NCBI GenBank assembly: GCA_027001525.1
Contig: JALTMR010000163.1
Location: 1 to 6,681, forward strand
Length of the DNA stretch: 6,681 nucleotides
Direction of reading: 5' to 3'
From: Gammaproteobacteria bacterium
GTDB taxonomy: Bacteria > Pseudomonadota > Gammaproteobacteria > Tenderiales > Tenderiaceae
Made by a program: the position numbers and the translations under genes. The notes beneath the pieces are model-generated. The model was not told the DNA's origin, ran no database searches, and saw nothing but the letters and a program-made list of their open reading frames with translations. Shown one piece after another: positions 1 to 6,681 of this stretch. Position 1 is the stretch's first letter, and each line of letters starts with the position of its first letter.

Positions 1-93
1 AACAAGCGCACCATGCCCGAAAAGATGGCGATCAAAAAATTTGATCCCGTTGTGCGCAAGCATGTGATCTACAAAGAAGCCAAAATCAAGTAA
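1..93 (+). CDS. rpmG: 50S ribosomal protein L33, 3' end (partial)
   Basis: The first base opens an in-frame stretch of 30 residues ending in TAA at 91-93; the 5' part lies outside the window. The visible residues run from NKRTMPEK through [19 protein letters not shown], which matches the C-terminal half of bacterial L33 almost residue for residue (the E. coli protein ends [18 protein letters not shown]). L33 is a small basic protein of the large ribosomal subunit, near the E site. This copy shows no cysteine pair in the visible part, as expected for the zinc-free form, but the upstream half cannot be judged. In related genomes it follows rpmB (L28), so an rpmB-rpmG operon is inferred. It is followed after 10 nt by a strong terminator and converges with argJ. 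Confidence 0.95.
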   Translation, partial: NKRTMPEKMAIKKFDPVVRKHVIYKEAKIK

Positions 94-103
94 CTACACT
101 TCT

Positions 104-150
104 TTGAGACAACAAAAAACCCGCTCGTAGCGGGTTTTTTGTTGTCTCAA
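104..150. terminator. Bidirectional intrinsic terminator between rpmG and argJ
   Basis: Two perfectly complementary 22-nt arms (104-125 and 129-150) flank a 3-nt loop, CGT. The core is a GC-rich stem, CCCGCT/AGCGGG, bordered on the left by A6 (114-119) and on the right by T6 (135-140). Either strand therefore gives a stem followed by a U run. The outer part, TTGAGACAAC paired with GTTGTCTCAA, lengthens the stem well beyond what termination needs. It sits 10 nt after the rpmG stop and 19 nt beyond the argJ stop, so it fits as a shared terminator for the two converging transcripts. The pairing is read directly; termination activity is inferred. Confidence 0.93.
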
Positions 151-169
151 GCCTAGGGAAGACAGAGGG

Positions 170-1384
170 TTAGGTTCGATACTCGGCATTGATCCTGACG
201 TAATCGTAGGAAAAATCACAGGTCCAGACCCTGGTTTTCGCCTCCCCTCGCTCAAGGTTAATCGTGACCGTAATCTCCTCCCGCTCCATTACCGCCTGGC
301 CCGCCGCCTCCGTATAGGTTGGGGCCCGGCCACCCCCTCGCACAATACAAACCTCATCCAAATAGATGGTAATAAGATCGATATCGAAATCGGGCAGCCC
401 AGCACGCCCCACTGCGGCCAGAATTCGCCCCCAGTTAGGGTCCGAGGCAAAAAAAGCGGTTTTCACCAGCGGCGACAGAGCCACCGCATCGGCCACCTGG
501 CGACACTCCGCCACATCGCGGCCACCACACACCTCCACCGTGATGAGCTTGGTCGCCCCTTCGCCATCACGAATAATAGCTTGCGCCAGCGTCTGACAAA
601 CGTCGGTAAGCGCTGTCTGGAATTCTGAAAACCCGGCATCCTCCTCCGATTCAAACGTGACCTCCCCCTGCCCGGAAGCCACCAAAACACAGGCATCATT
701 TGTGGAGGTATCACCATCCACGGTAATGGCATTGAAGGACGAGGCGACAGCCTTCTCCAGGCAACTCTGCAGCAGGGCAGGAGCCAGAGCCGCATCGGTC
801 GCCACATACGCAAGCATTGTTGCCATGTTCGGATGAATCATGCCCGCCCCCTTGGAAATACCAGTGATCGTCACCGTTCGCCCCCCAATCGAGAGCTGCT
901 GTGAAGCACCTTTTGGGACGGTATCCGTAGTCATAATTGCATGTGCGGCATCACGCCAGCCGCCGTTCAGAGACTTTAATGCCATCGGCAAAGCAGATGA
1001 GAGCTTATCCACCGGCAGTATTTCACCAATGACCCCCGTAGAAAAGGGCAGCACCTGTGAGGCGTCACAACCCACCAGACCAGCCAATGCGGCACAACAA
1101 GCCTCACCATCGACCAACCCCTGCTCACCCGTACCGGCGTTGGCATTGCCACTATTAACCAGCAGGTAACGCACCTCACCCTGTAAAAGGTTGCGCCTGG
1201 CGATGGTGACCGGCGCCGCACAAAAAGCGTTGCTTGTGAAGACAGCAGCACAGCGAGCACCGCGATCAAGAGCCAAGACGGCGACATCAGTCGTGCCATT
1301 TTTCTTGATTCCCGCAGCCGCCGTTCCCCAGCGAACCCCGGCAACCGGGTGAAGTGTGGGCAAACCAGTCAAGCCTACAGCCAT
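170..1384 (-). CDS. argJ: Glutamate N-acetyltransferase / amino-acid acetyltransferase (ornithine acetyltransferase)
   Basis: This 404-residue protein is the usual full length for ArgJ. It moves the acetyl group from N-acetylornithine to glutamate in the cytoplasm, closing the cyclic arginine pathway; bifunctional members also use acetyl-CoA. The precursor cuts itself before the threonine of the ATML motif, here T189 in GMIHPNMATML, giving an alpha chain of about 1-188 and a beta chain of 189-404 with T189 as nucleophile. The oxyanion-hole pair is T116-G117 in PFSTGVIG. NSGNANAGTG (77-86) and the terminal DYVRINAEYRT are also family hallmarks. The ATG at 1382-1384 is preceded by GGAG (1393-1396) at 8-nt spacing. 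The start lies 19 nt after the secA stop, so cotranscription with secA is likely. Sequence alone does not settle whether it has the acetyl-CoA activity. Confidence 0.97.
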   Translation of the reverse strand: MAVGLTGLPTLHPVAGVRWGTAAAGIKKNGTTDVAVLALDRGARCAAVFTSNAFCAAPVTIARRNLLQGEVRYLLVNSGNANAGTGEQGLVDGEACCAALAGLVGCDASQVLPFSTGVIGEILPVDKLSSALPMALKSLNGGWRDAAHAIMTTDTVPKGASQQLSIGGRTVTITGISKGAGMIHPNMATMLAYVATDAALAPALLQSCLEKAVASSFNAITVDGDTSTNDACVLVASGQGEVTFESEEDAGFSEFQTALTDVCQTLAQAIIRDGEGATKLITVEVCGGRDVAECRQVADAVALSPLVKTAFFASDPNWGRILAAVGRAGLPDFDIDLITIYLDEVCIVRGGGRAPTYTEAAGQAVMEREEITVTINLERGEAKTRVWTCDFSYDYVRINAEYRT

Positions 1385-1403
1385 GCTCTATACTCCAACC
1401 GCT

Positions 1404-4121
1404 TTAGCTCAGCTTGCCGTGGCACTGCTTGTACTTTTTACCGGAGCCACAAGGGCATGGTTCATTACGGCCAACCTTTTTGCCTTCGCGAACAAAAGGC
1501 GTAGCGCCTCCCGCCTGCGCTGACGAATCAGACCCCGCATCATCCCCGGCCAAACCCGAGACCTCAGCGTGCTGGTACTGCACCTTATCCTGAGGTGGCC
1601 GTTGTTCATCAACCGCCTCAACATCGGACTCCGATTTAATCTCGACCTTGGATAACAACACGATAACGTCGTGCTTAATACGTTCCAGCAATTGAGAAAA
1701 CATCTCAAACGCCTCACGCTTGTACTCTTGCTTGGGGTTCTTCTGGGCATACCCACGCAGATGAATCCCCTGACGCAGATAGTCCATCGCCGCCAGGTGC
1801 TCTTTCCACTGGCTATCCAGCACGTAGAGCATGATGCGTTTTTCAAGATCCCGCATCACCTCGCTGCCAAACAGCTCCTCTCGCTCCTTGTAGGCCCGAA
1901 TCATCTCTTCCAGAATGCGGGCCCGCAACGTCTCTTCATGAAGGTCGGCATCGGCATCCAGCCAGCCCTGAATATCCAGTTCCAGGCCAAACTCTTCGTG
2001 CAAGGCCGCCTGCAGGCCGGGGATATCCCACTGTTCTTCCAGACTCTGAGGCGGAATGTAACCATCAATCACTTCCGTCAGCACGTCGCCCCGAATTGAT
2101 TCGATAGAATCGGAGACGTCGTCGTTGGACATCAACTCGTCACGCTGCTCGTAGATCACCTTGCGCTGATCACCCGCCACATCATCGTATTCAAGTAACT
2201 GCTTGCGGATATCAAAGTTATGCCCCTCCACCTTGCGTTGGGCATTTTCGATCGCCTTACTTACCCACGGATGCTCTATCGCTTCACCCTCCTCCATGCC
2301 CAGTTTCTGCATCATTGAGGAGACGCGATCCGAAGCGAACATACGCATCAGACTGTCCTCAAGGGAGAGATAAAAACGGGTAGAGCCGGGATCACCCTGG
2401 CGTCCGGAGCGACCCCGCAGCTGGTTATCTATGCGTCGGGATTCGTGGCGTTCAGTACCGATGATTCTCAGCCCCCCCAAAGACAGGACCTTTTCGTGAC
2501 TCGCCTTCCAGGCGTCCTTAATTTGCGCCAGTTTTGCCTCGTCGCCCCCTTTGGCTTCGGCAGCTTTAAGCGCTGCCTCCAGGTTGCCCCCCAGGACGAT
2601 ATCAGTCCCTCGTCCGGCCATGTTGGTCGCAATGGTAATGGCCCCGGGGCTTCCCGCCTGAGCAATAATTTCGGCCTCTCGCATATGCTGCTTGGCGTTG
2701 AGCACTTCGTGCTTGATTTTTTCTTTTTTCAATACGCCTGACAGCAGCTCAGACACATCAATGGAGGCCGTGCCCACAAGCACCGGCTGCCCTCTCTCGT
2801 GACACTCCTTGATGTCTTCCAGGATCGCGTCATATTTATCGTTTTGCGTCAGAAAAACCAGATCACCCTGATCATCCCGCTCCAGCGGAGTATTGGCAGG
2901 AATGGCCACCACCTCCAAGCTATAGATCTCCTGAAACTCGAACGCCTCAGTATCCGCAGTCCCTGTCATGCCCGACAATTTGTCATAGATGCGAAAGTAG
3001 TTCTGGAAGGTGATCGAAGCCAGGGTCTGGTTCTCCTGCTGAATCGGCACCCCCTCCTTGGCCTCCACGGCTTGATGCAGCCCGTCTGACCAGCGACGCC
3101 CCGACATGGTACGCCCGGTGAATTCATCCACAATAATGACTTCATTGTTCTTGACGATGTAATCAACATCACGCTGAAACAGTGCATGCGCCCGCAACGC
3201 TGCGTTCACGTGGTGCATCAGAGAAATATGGGCCGTATCGTAAAGACTCTCACCCTCCTGCAAGAGGCCGTTCTCCAGCAACAGATCTTCGATCTTCTGG
3301 TGTCCCTGCTCCGTCAGAAAAGCCTGCTTGTTCTTTTCATCAACACTGTAATCACCCGGCCCATCCTCTTCCTCCTGCTTCTCCAGCAAGGGAATAAACT
3401 CGTTCATGCGGCCATAGAGGTCAGACCTGTCTTCAATCGGGCCAGAGATAATCAGCGGGGTACGGGCTTCATCGATAAGAATCGAGTCAACCTCATCCAC
3501 AATGGCGAAGTTGAGGCCACGCTGCATGCGATCTTCGGCACGAAACGCCATATTGTCGCGCAGATAGTCAAAACCAAATTCATTATTTGTGCCGTAGGTG
3601 ATGTCCGCCTCATAAGCGGCTTTTTTGGACGCAGGATCCTGACCCGACACAATCACACCAACGGATAGCCCCAGAAAGTTATACAGCTTGCCCATCCAGT
3701 CCGCATCACGCTGGGCCAGATAGTCATTCACTGTGACGACGTGCACACCTTTGCCCGACAGGGCATTGAGATAAGCAGCCAGGGTGGCCACCAGTGTTTT
3801 ACCCTCACCCGTGCGCATCTCCGCAATTTTCCCATCATGCAGAACCATGCCGCCAATCAGCTGTACGTCAAAATGGCGCATCCCCAATGCTCGTTGGCCG
3901 GCTTCACGAACAACGGCAAAGGCTTCCGGTAATAACGAATCCAGACTGGCCCCATCGGTCACGCGCTGACGAAACTCTTCCGTTTTGGCCTTTAACTCAT
4001 CGTCACTCAAGGTGACGACCGAGTCCTCCAGGGCGTTAATTTCCGCCACGACTTTACGCATCTGTTTCAAGAGTCGCTCGTTGCGACTACCGAAGAGTTT
4101 CTTAATTAAATTAGTAACCAT
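1404..4121 (-). CDS. secA: Protein translocase ATPase subunit SecA
   Basis: This 905-residue protein aligns end to end with E. coli SecA (901 residues). SecA uses ATP to push unfolded preproteins through SecYEG at the inner membrane. Walker A is MRTGEGKT with K108; Walker B is VDEVD with D209 and E210. The preprotein cross-linking domain is at about 221-370, the second nucleotide-binding fold carries MAGRGTDI (501-508) and [11 protein letters not shown] (567-577), and the helical scaffold begins around QLLEYDDV (641-648). A variable linker (about 830-880) ends in a zinc-binding tail with C889, C891, C900 and H901, the SecB and lipid contact site. An in-frame TGA at 4134-4136 excludes an earlier start, so the ATG at 4119-4121 stands. 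Its Shine-Dalgarno is poor: only a GAG 3 nt away. There is no secM upstream; the neighbour is the M23 gene, 107 nt away. Confidence 0.99.
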   Translation of the reverse strand: MVTNLIKKLFGSRNERLLKQMRKVVAEINALEDSVVTLSDDELKAKTEEFRQRVTDGASLDSLLPEAFAVVREAGQRALGMRHFDVQLIGGMVLHDGKIAEMRTGEGKTLVATLAAYLNALSGKGVHVVTVNDYLAQRDADWMGKLYNFLGLSVGVIVSGQDPASKKAAYEADITYGTNNEFGFDYLRDNMAFRAEDRMQRGLNFAIVDEVDSILIDEARTPLIISGPIEDRSDLYGRMNEFIPLLEKQEEEDGPGDYSVDEKNKQAFLTEQGHQKIEDLLLENGLLQEGESLYDTAHISLMHHVNAALRAHALFQRDVDYIVKNNEVIIVDEFTGRTMSGRRWSDGLHQAVEAKEGVPIQQENQTLASITFQNYFRIYDKLSGMTGTADTEAFEFQEIYSLEVVAIPANTPLERDDQGDLVFLTQNDKYDAILEDIKECHERGQPVLVGTASIDVSELLSGVLKKEKIKHEVLNAKQHMREAEIIAQAGSPGAITIATNMAGRGTDIVLGGNLEAALKAAEAKGGDEAKLAQIKDAWKASHEKVLSLGGLRIIGTERHESRRIDNQLRGRSGRQGDPGSTRFYLSLEDSLMRMFASDRVSSMMQKLGMEEGEAIEHPWVSKAIENAQRKVEGHNFDIRKQLLEYDDVAGDQRKVIYEQRDELMSNDDVSDSIESIRGDVLTEVIDGYIPPQSLEEQWDIPGLQAALHEEFGLELDIQGWLDADADLHEETLRARILEEMIRAYKEREELFGSEVMRDLEKRIMLYVLDSQWKEHLAAMDYLRQGIHLRGYAQKNPKQEYKREAFEMFSQLLERIKHDVIVLLSKVEIKSESDVEAVDEQRPPQDKVQYQHAEVSGLAGDDAGSDSSAQAGGATPFVREGKKVGRNEPCPCGSGKKYKQCHGKLS

Positions 4122-4154
4122 CGACTCGAATATTCATAGTGGAAATAAAGGATT

Positions 4155-4178
4155 GATCGCCGCATGAAAGCGACGATC
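4155..4178 (-). promoter_or_regulatory. Hairpin in the secA leader
   Basis: On the minus strand GATCGTCGC (4178-4170) pairs with GCGGCGATC (4163-4155) around a 6-nt loop, TTTCAT, giving a 9-bp stem with one G-U pair. It lies 33 nt before the secA start, between the peptidase gene and secA. The sequence after it is only moderately T-rich (AATCCTTTATTT), so it is not a convincing strong terminator. It could be a weak attenuator, an mRNA-stability element or a processing site in a read-through transcript. The pairing is seen; the role is inferred. Confidence 0.5.
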
Positions 4179-4181
4179 ATA
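4176..4181 (-). promoter_or_regulatory. Candidate -10 element for secA
   Basis: The minus strand reads TATGAT at 4181-4176, one base from the sigma-70 consensus, about 55 nt upstream of the secA start. No good -35 lies at 16-18 bp; the nearest TTG-containing hexamer, TTGTTT (4207-4202), is 20 bp away. A transcript starting just downstream would begin inside the hairpin at 4155-4178 and so lack one arm. This is weak evidence for a secA-specific promoter. Confidence 0.3.
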
Positions 4182-4210
4182 AAACAAACGACGGAGATAG
4201 AAAACAAACG
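4181..4210. repeat. 10-nt direct repeat at 20-bp spacing upstream of secA
   Basis: AAAACAAACG occurs at 4181-4190 and again, identically, at 4201-4210. Extending the comparison on both sides (CAT versus TAG before; ACGGAGA versus GGCGAGA after) gives about 15 matches over a 20-nt unit, so it looks like an imperfect tandem duplication. The 20-bp spacing is close to two helical turns, placing both copies on nearly the same DNA face. It is noncoding, lying between the peptidase stop and the secA start. It may bind a regulator or be a chance A-rich duplication. Confidence 0.55.
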
Positions 4211-4228
4211 GGCGAGAAAATGCTCTGC

Positions 4229-5149
4229 TCAGCGTGATGAGCGAACATACTTCAAAGGATTAACAACGACACCATTGCGCAGCACTTCGAAATGCACGTG
4301 CGGGCCTGTGGAGCGGCCACTGGACCCCATCAGCGCAATGGCCTGACCCTTCTTGACGGCGTCCCCCACCTGAACAAGGTTCTCGCTGTTATGTGCATAG
4401 CGCGTCACGTAGCCGTTCCCGTGATTCACCTCCACCATTGAACCGTAGCCATAACGATCCCCGGACCAGGTCACCACCCCCGAGGCAACGGCCAAAATAC
4501 CCGAGCCCTTCTTGCCCGCGATATCGATCCCCTCATGCCTGGCCGGGCGCCCGGTAAATGGATCCGTGCGCTTGCCAAAGAAGGAGGAAACCCACCCCTT
4601 CTCCGCCGGAAAACCGGCCGGGAACACCTCCTCTTCCAGGTCGCGGCTCATCAGTAGAGACTCCAGCACACCCAGCTGTCGTTCGCGATCATCAAGCTGC
4701 TGAGACAAGACATCAAAAGAGGCGACGAAATCGCTCAATTCAGCCCCCTTTAATACCGATCCGGAGGCTGGCCCACCCTGCGCTGGCGGGTTTTCAAAAT
4801 CAAATTCACCTTTATCCAACTGAGCCATTTCGGTCAGTCGCTGTCCCACCGCATCCAACCGAATCACCCGGGACTGCAACTCCGCTAACCGCAAAGTTAA
4901 GGCATTCAGACTTTCCTGGGCCTCTTCCTTGGCCAGGGAGATGTCGTGACGCTGTGCCGTCAGCTCCTCTTCGACCATCTGAGACAGCCGTTCGTCATGA
5001 CTGCCAGCGCCTAGCCCGGCGACATAACCCACCAGCGCGGCAATGGCCGGCATCACAACAAGCACCAAGACCAACCCGATGCCCACGGCGCGGTGGCTCA
5101 GTCTTTGCGCTGACCTTTTCGAATTAATAGGCAATAAAATTATGTTCAT
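4229..5149 (-). CDS. Membrane-anchored M23 (LytM-type) peptidoglycan endopeptidase family protein
   Basis: With the start at 5147-5149 the product is 306 residues. A short basic N-terminus (MNIILLPINSKRSAQRLSHR) leads into one transmembrane segment at about 21-45. A charged, probably coiled-coil stretch follows (about 52-110), then a Gly/Pro-rich break and more helix (about 138-172). The C-terminal M23 domain (about 180-300) has every expected residue: H205 and D209 in HEGID, H253 in YAH, and H284 and H286 in GPHVHFEV. It should therefore be an active zinc peptidase facing the periplasm, cutting peptide cross-links, and not a degenerate amidase activator. A longer frame opens at an ATG at 5222-5224, but that adds 25 residues unlike a membrane-protein N-terminus, has no Shine-Dalgarno, and would overlap the divergent dciA start. 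The chosen start has GGCGG about 6 nt upstream. Homologues sit next to secA in pseudomonads as I recall. The substrate is inferred. Confidence 0.9.
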   Translation of the reverse strand: MNIILLPINSKRSAQRLSHRAVGIGLVLVLVVMPAIAALVGYVAGLGAGSHDERLSQMVEEELTAQRHDISLAKEEAQESLNALTLRLAELQSRVIRLDAVGQRLTEMAQLDKGEFDFENPPAQGGPASGSVLKGAELSDFVASFDVLSQQLDDRERQLGVLESLLMSRDLEEEVFPAGFPAEKGWVSSFFGKRTDPFTGRPARHEGIDIAGKKGSGILAVASGVVTWSGDRYGYGSMVEVNHGNGYVTRYAHNSENLVQVGDAVKKGQAIALMGSSGRSTGPHVHFEVLRNGVVVNPLKYVRSSR

Positions 5150-5160
5150 AACTAACCGCC

Positions 5161-5169
5161 TGCTATAAA
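5161..5169 (+). promoter_or_regulatory. Candidate extended -10 promoter for dciA
   Basis: TGCTATAAA gives a TG dinucleotide one base before TATAAA (5164-5169), the form of an extended -10 element that can work without a strong -35. It lies 35 nt before the TTG start at 5205, leaving room for a leader of about 30 nt. No good -35 is visible at the right distance (TTATGT at 5140-5145 is poor). It lies in the 55-nt gap between the divergent peptidase and dciA genes. Confidence 0.4.
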
Positions 5170-5204
5170 GAGATTCAATATCTGCATCTTGAGCGAGCCC
5201 ACCA

Positions 5205-5642
5205 TTGAGCAAGCAACATTCCATATCAAAGATTCTTGGCTCAAGCCAAACCGACCTACGCAGACTGGTCGGAGCGACGAAACAGCTTCAGCAGCTGAAC
5301 AGACGCCTTCAGAACAACCTTCCCAAGCCGCTCCAAAAACACTGCCAGGTTGCTAATCGAAGAGACAACACACTGGTCGTCATCGTGGACTCGTCCGTCT
5401 GGGCAACCAAGCTGCGCCTGTTCGTCCCCAAACTAACCAAAATACTCCGAACTGACAACATTAGCCAAATAGAAGTCTGCGTCAGGCCCGCCAATGGCAG
5501 TCCAAAACGCCGTACGTTTCGCCCTCCACCCCACATGTCAACCGCAGCCTCAGGACTGCTGTCGCAACTGGCCAACTGCACGTCAGATCAGAAACTTAGA
5601 AAGGCACTGATACGTCTTGCCCGACACGGCGAGGAGCATTGA
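5205..5642 (+). CDS. dciA: DUF721 / DciA-family protein, probable replicative helicase operator
   Basis: This 145-residue protein fits the DUF721 family. DciA proteins act with the replicative helicase DnaB in bacteria that lack the DnaC or DnaI loaders. The N-terminal KH-like domain spans about 5-95: helical residues up to 45, then HCQVANRRDNTLVVIVDSS and VWATKLRL with the typical tryptophan, W66. A basic Pro-rich linker follows (about 97-110, KRRTFRPPP), then a C-terminal helical segment ending DQKLRKALIRLARHGEEH, as in longer DciA proteins whose flexible tails contact DnaB. The frame is open only from TGA at 5190-5192 and has no in-frame ATG before the conserved region, so TTG at 5205-5207 is the likely start, with GCGAG 7 nt upstream. 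It is divergent from the peptidase gene and convergent with lpxC, the locus where DUF721 genes sit in pseudomonads and vibrios. Function rests on family membership. Confidence 0.82.
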   Translation: MSKQHSISKILGSSQTDLRRLVGATKQLQQLNRRLQNNLPKPLQKHCQVANRRDNTLVVIVDSSVWATKLRLFVPKLTKILRTDNISQIEVCVRPANGSPKRRTFRPPPHMSTAASGLLSQLANCTSDQKLRKALIRLARHGEEH

Positions 5643-5734
5643 GACAAACACGACACACCCCGTTGTCGACCCCCAGCACGCAAGCTTTACGAAAAATGCA
5701 AAGACAGATCACTCAACACCGGGCTCACGGGACG
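5643..5734. other. Convergent dciA-lpxC intergenic gap, no strong terminator seen
   Basis: This 92-nt gap between two converging stop codons has only weak hairpins. One is CGACA/TGTCG (5651-5655 with 5664-5668, 8-nt loop). Another is GGGA/TCCC (5729-5732 with 5738-5741), which runs into the lpxC 3' end. Neither is followed by a T run on either strand. Termination here may be Rho-dependent, or transcripts may overlap. Confidence 0.5.
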
Positions 5735-6649
5735 TTATCCCACCGCAACGGGCTGCATAAACGAGATAGGCGCAGGTTCTTGATCGTTCTCGAAAGTCAC
5801 TTGCTCCCAGGAGGCTTGATTCGCGATGAGCTCTCTCAACAACTTGTTATTCAGCGCATGCCCTGACTTATAACCACTAAAAGCCCCAATCAGGCTGTAG
5901 CCCAGCAGGTAGAGATCACCAATGGCATCCAGCATTTTGTGCTTTACAAACTCATCTTCATACCGGAGGCCATCGTCATTCAAGATACGATAATCATCAA
6001 CAACCACGGCATTATCCATACTTCCACCCAGGGCTAAATCGTGAGACCGGAGCAACTCGATGTCCCGCATAAAGCCGAAGGTTCTGGCTCGACTGACCTC
6101 ACGCACGAAGGAGGTGGTGGAAAAATCCACTTCGGCCTGCTTGGCCCGATTCTGGAACGCCGGATGATCAAAATCGATCTCAAAAGAGACTTTAAATCCC
6201 TCAAACGGATCAAAACGGACCCATTTGTCACCATCCTCAACCACGATTGGCTGTTTGATGCGAATGAACCGCTTCGCCGCCTCTTGCTCCTGCACGCCCG
6301 CAGACTGGATCAAAAAGACAAACGGCCCGGCACTACCGTCCATAATTGGAACTTCTGACGCACTCAGCTCGATATAGGCATTATCGATCCCCAACCCCGC
6401 CAGGGCCGACAACAAATGCTCCACCGTAGAAATGCGTACATCACCATCCACCAAGGTGGTAGATAGGCGCGTATCACCGACATATTCCGCAAGTGCGGGA
6501 ATTTCGGCCACCGGATCCAGGTCAACCCGACGGAAAATGATGCCCGTATTGACCGGCGCCGGCTTCAACGTGAGGTAGATCTTCTCCCCCGTGTGCAAGC
6601 CAACGCCCGTCGCCCGAATCACATTTTTCAAAGTACGTTGTTTAATCAT
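5735..6649 (-). CDS. lpxC: UDP-3-O-acyl-N-acetylglucosamine deacetylase
   Basis: This 304-residue zinc enzyme (E. coli 305) removes the acetyl group from UDP-3-O-acyl-GlcNAc in the cytoplasm, the committed step of lipid A synthesis. The zinc ligands are H78 in STVEHL, and H237 and D241 in KHKMLD. The catalytic residues are E77 and H264 in [11 protein letters not shown]. The duplicated two-lobed fold is intact from MIKQRTLK onward, with IMDGSAGPF (102-110) and [11 protein letters not shown] (188-198) conserved. The ATG at 6647-6649 has GAG 8 nt upstream (6658-6660). The C-terminus, [10 protein letters not shown], differs from the E. coli tail LAFKAPSAVLA that is needed for FtsH degradation and looks more pseudomonad. 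In relatives lpxC follows ftsZ, which would lie just outside the right edge. A 92-nt gap separates its stop from the converging dciA stop, with no clear terminator. Confidence 0.98.
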   Translation of the reverse strand: MIKQRTLKNVIRATGVGLHTGEKIYLTLKPAPVNTGIIFRRVDLDPVAEIPALAEYVGDTRLSTTLVDGDVRISTVEHLLSALAGLGIDNAYIELSASEVPIMDGSAGPFVFLIQSAGVQEQEAAKRFIRIKQPIVVEDGDKWVRFDPFEGFKVSFEIDFDHPAFQNRAKQAEVDFSTTSFVREVSRARTFGFMRDIELLRSHDLALGGSMDNAVVVDDYRILNDDGLRYEDEFVKHKMLDAIGDLYLLGYSLIGAFSGYKSGHALNNKLLRELIANQASWEQVTFENDQEPAPISFMQPVAVG

Positions 6650-6673
6650 CGCGGTCGCTCAGCAATTGAGGTG

Positions 6674-6681
6674 TATATATA
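6674..6681 (-). promoter_or_regulatory. Possible -10 element for lpxC at the window edge
   Basis: The last bases read TATATATA, resembling a sigma-70 -10, about 25-30 nt upstream of the lpxC start. The -35 region would lie outside the window, so it cannot be tested here. AT-rich sequence upstream of lpxC is not unusual, so this is only a suggestion. Confidence 0.25.

Noticed and set aside
3186..3668. Open frame of 160 codons on the + strand, antisense to secA
   Set aside because: It lies wholly opposite the conserved secA coding sequence and shows no recognised family. It is a shadow frame.
4111..4137. Tiny minus-strand frame MNIRVDGY overlapping the secA start, as a possible leader peptide
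   Set aside because: It is only 8 codons, has no Shine-Dalgarno and no arrest-like motif such as that of SecM. Overlap with the secA start is easily due to chance.
4227..4242. Hairpin GCTCA/TGAGC at the peptidase stop codon, as a terminator
   Set aside because: The stem is only 5 bp and the nearest T-rich stretch is short and offset by several bases.
4558..5127. Open frame of 189 codons on the + strand, antisense to the M23 gene
   Set aside because: It is rich in Pro, Arg and Ser with no recognisable domain, and it lies fully opposite a gene with intact catalytic motifs. It is a by-product of codon bias in the real gene.
5236..5249. Palindrome TTGGCT-CA-AGCCAA near the dciA 5' end, as an operator
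   Set aside because: Arms of 6 bp with a 2-bp spacer are expected about once or twice by chance in a window of this size. It lies in coding sequence with no promoter fitted to it.
1..6681. CRISPR array, mobile element, tRNA or phage/defence system
   Set aside because: No spaced repeats, terminal inverted repeats, transposase frames or tRNA-like folds were seen. Nearly all the sequence is explained by six conserved housekeeping genes.

Overview
This window looks like the core chromosome of a gammaproteobacterium. The proteins are full-length and close to the enteric and pseudomonad versions. The order lpxC, DUF721 gene, membrane M23 peptidase, secA, argJ is the one I recall from Pseudomonas-type genomes. 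A finer taxonomic placement is not supported by eye.

Layout: the 3' end of rpmG (ribosomal protein L33) enters from the left on the + strand and ends at 93. A perfect 22-bp inverted repeat (104-150) then separates it from argJ, which converges on it. On the minus strand, reading right to left, lie a membrane-anchored LytM/M23 peptidase (4229-5149), secA (1404-4121) and argJ (170-1384). secA and argJ are 19 nt apart and are probably cotranscribed. The secA leader (4122-4228) holds a 9-bp hairpin and a 10-nt direct repeat at exactly 20-bp spacing. A DUF721/DciA-type gene (5205-5642, + strand, TTG start) is divergent from the peptidase gene and convergent with lpxC (5735-6649, minus strand), whose own upstream region runs off the right edge.

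Functionally this is a housekeeping block for envelope and growth. LpxC commits precursors to lipid A, SecA drives protein export, the M23 protein probably cuts or remodels peptidoglycan, ArgJ recycles the acetyl group in arginine synthesis, L33 belongs to the ribosome, and DciA is thought to load or operate the replicative helicase. I found no mobile element, CRISPR array, tRNA, rRNA, phage gene or broken gene. I see no credible undescribed multi-gene system. The best leads are small: the secA leader elements, the symmetric terminator, the odd start and divergent placement of dciA, and an LpxC C-terminus unlike the E. coli degradation tag. All stretches longer than 300 bases are covered by a gene.
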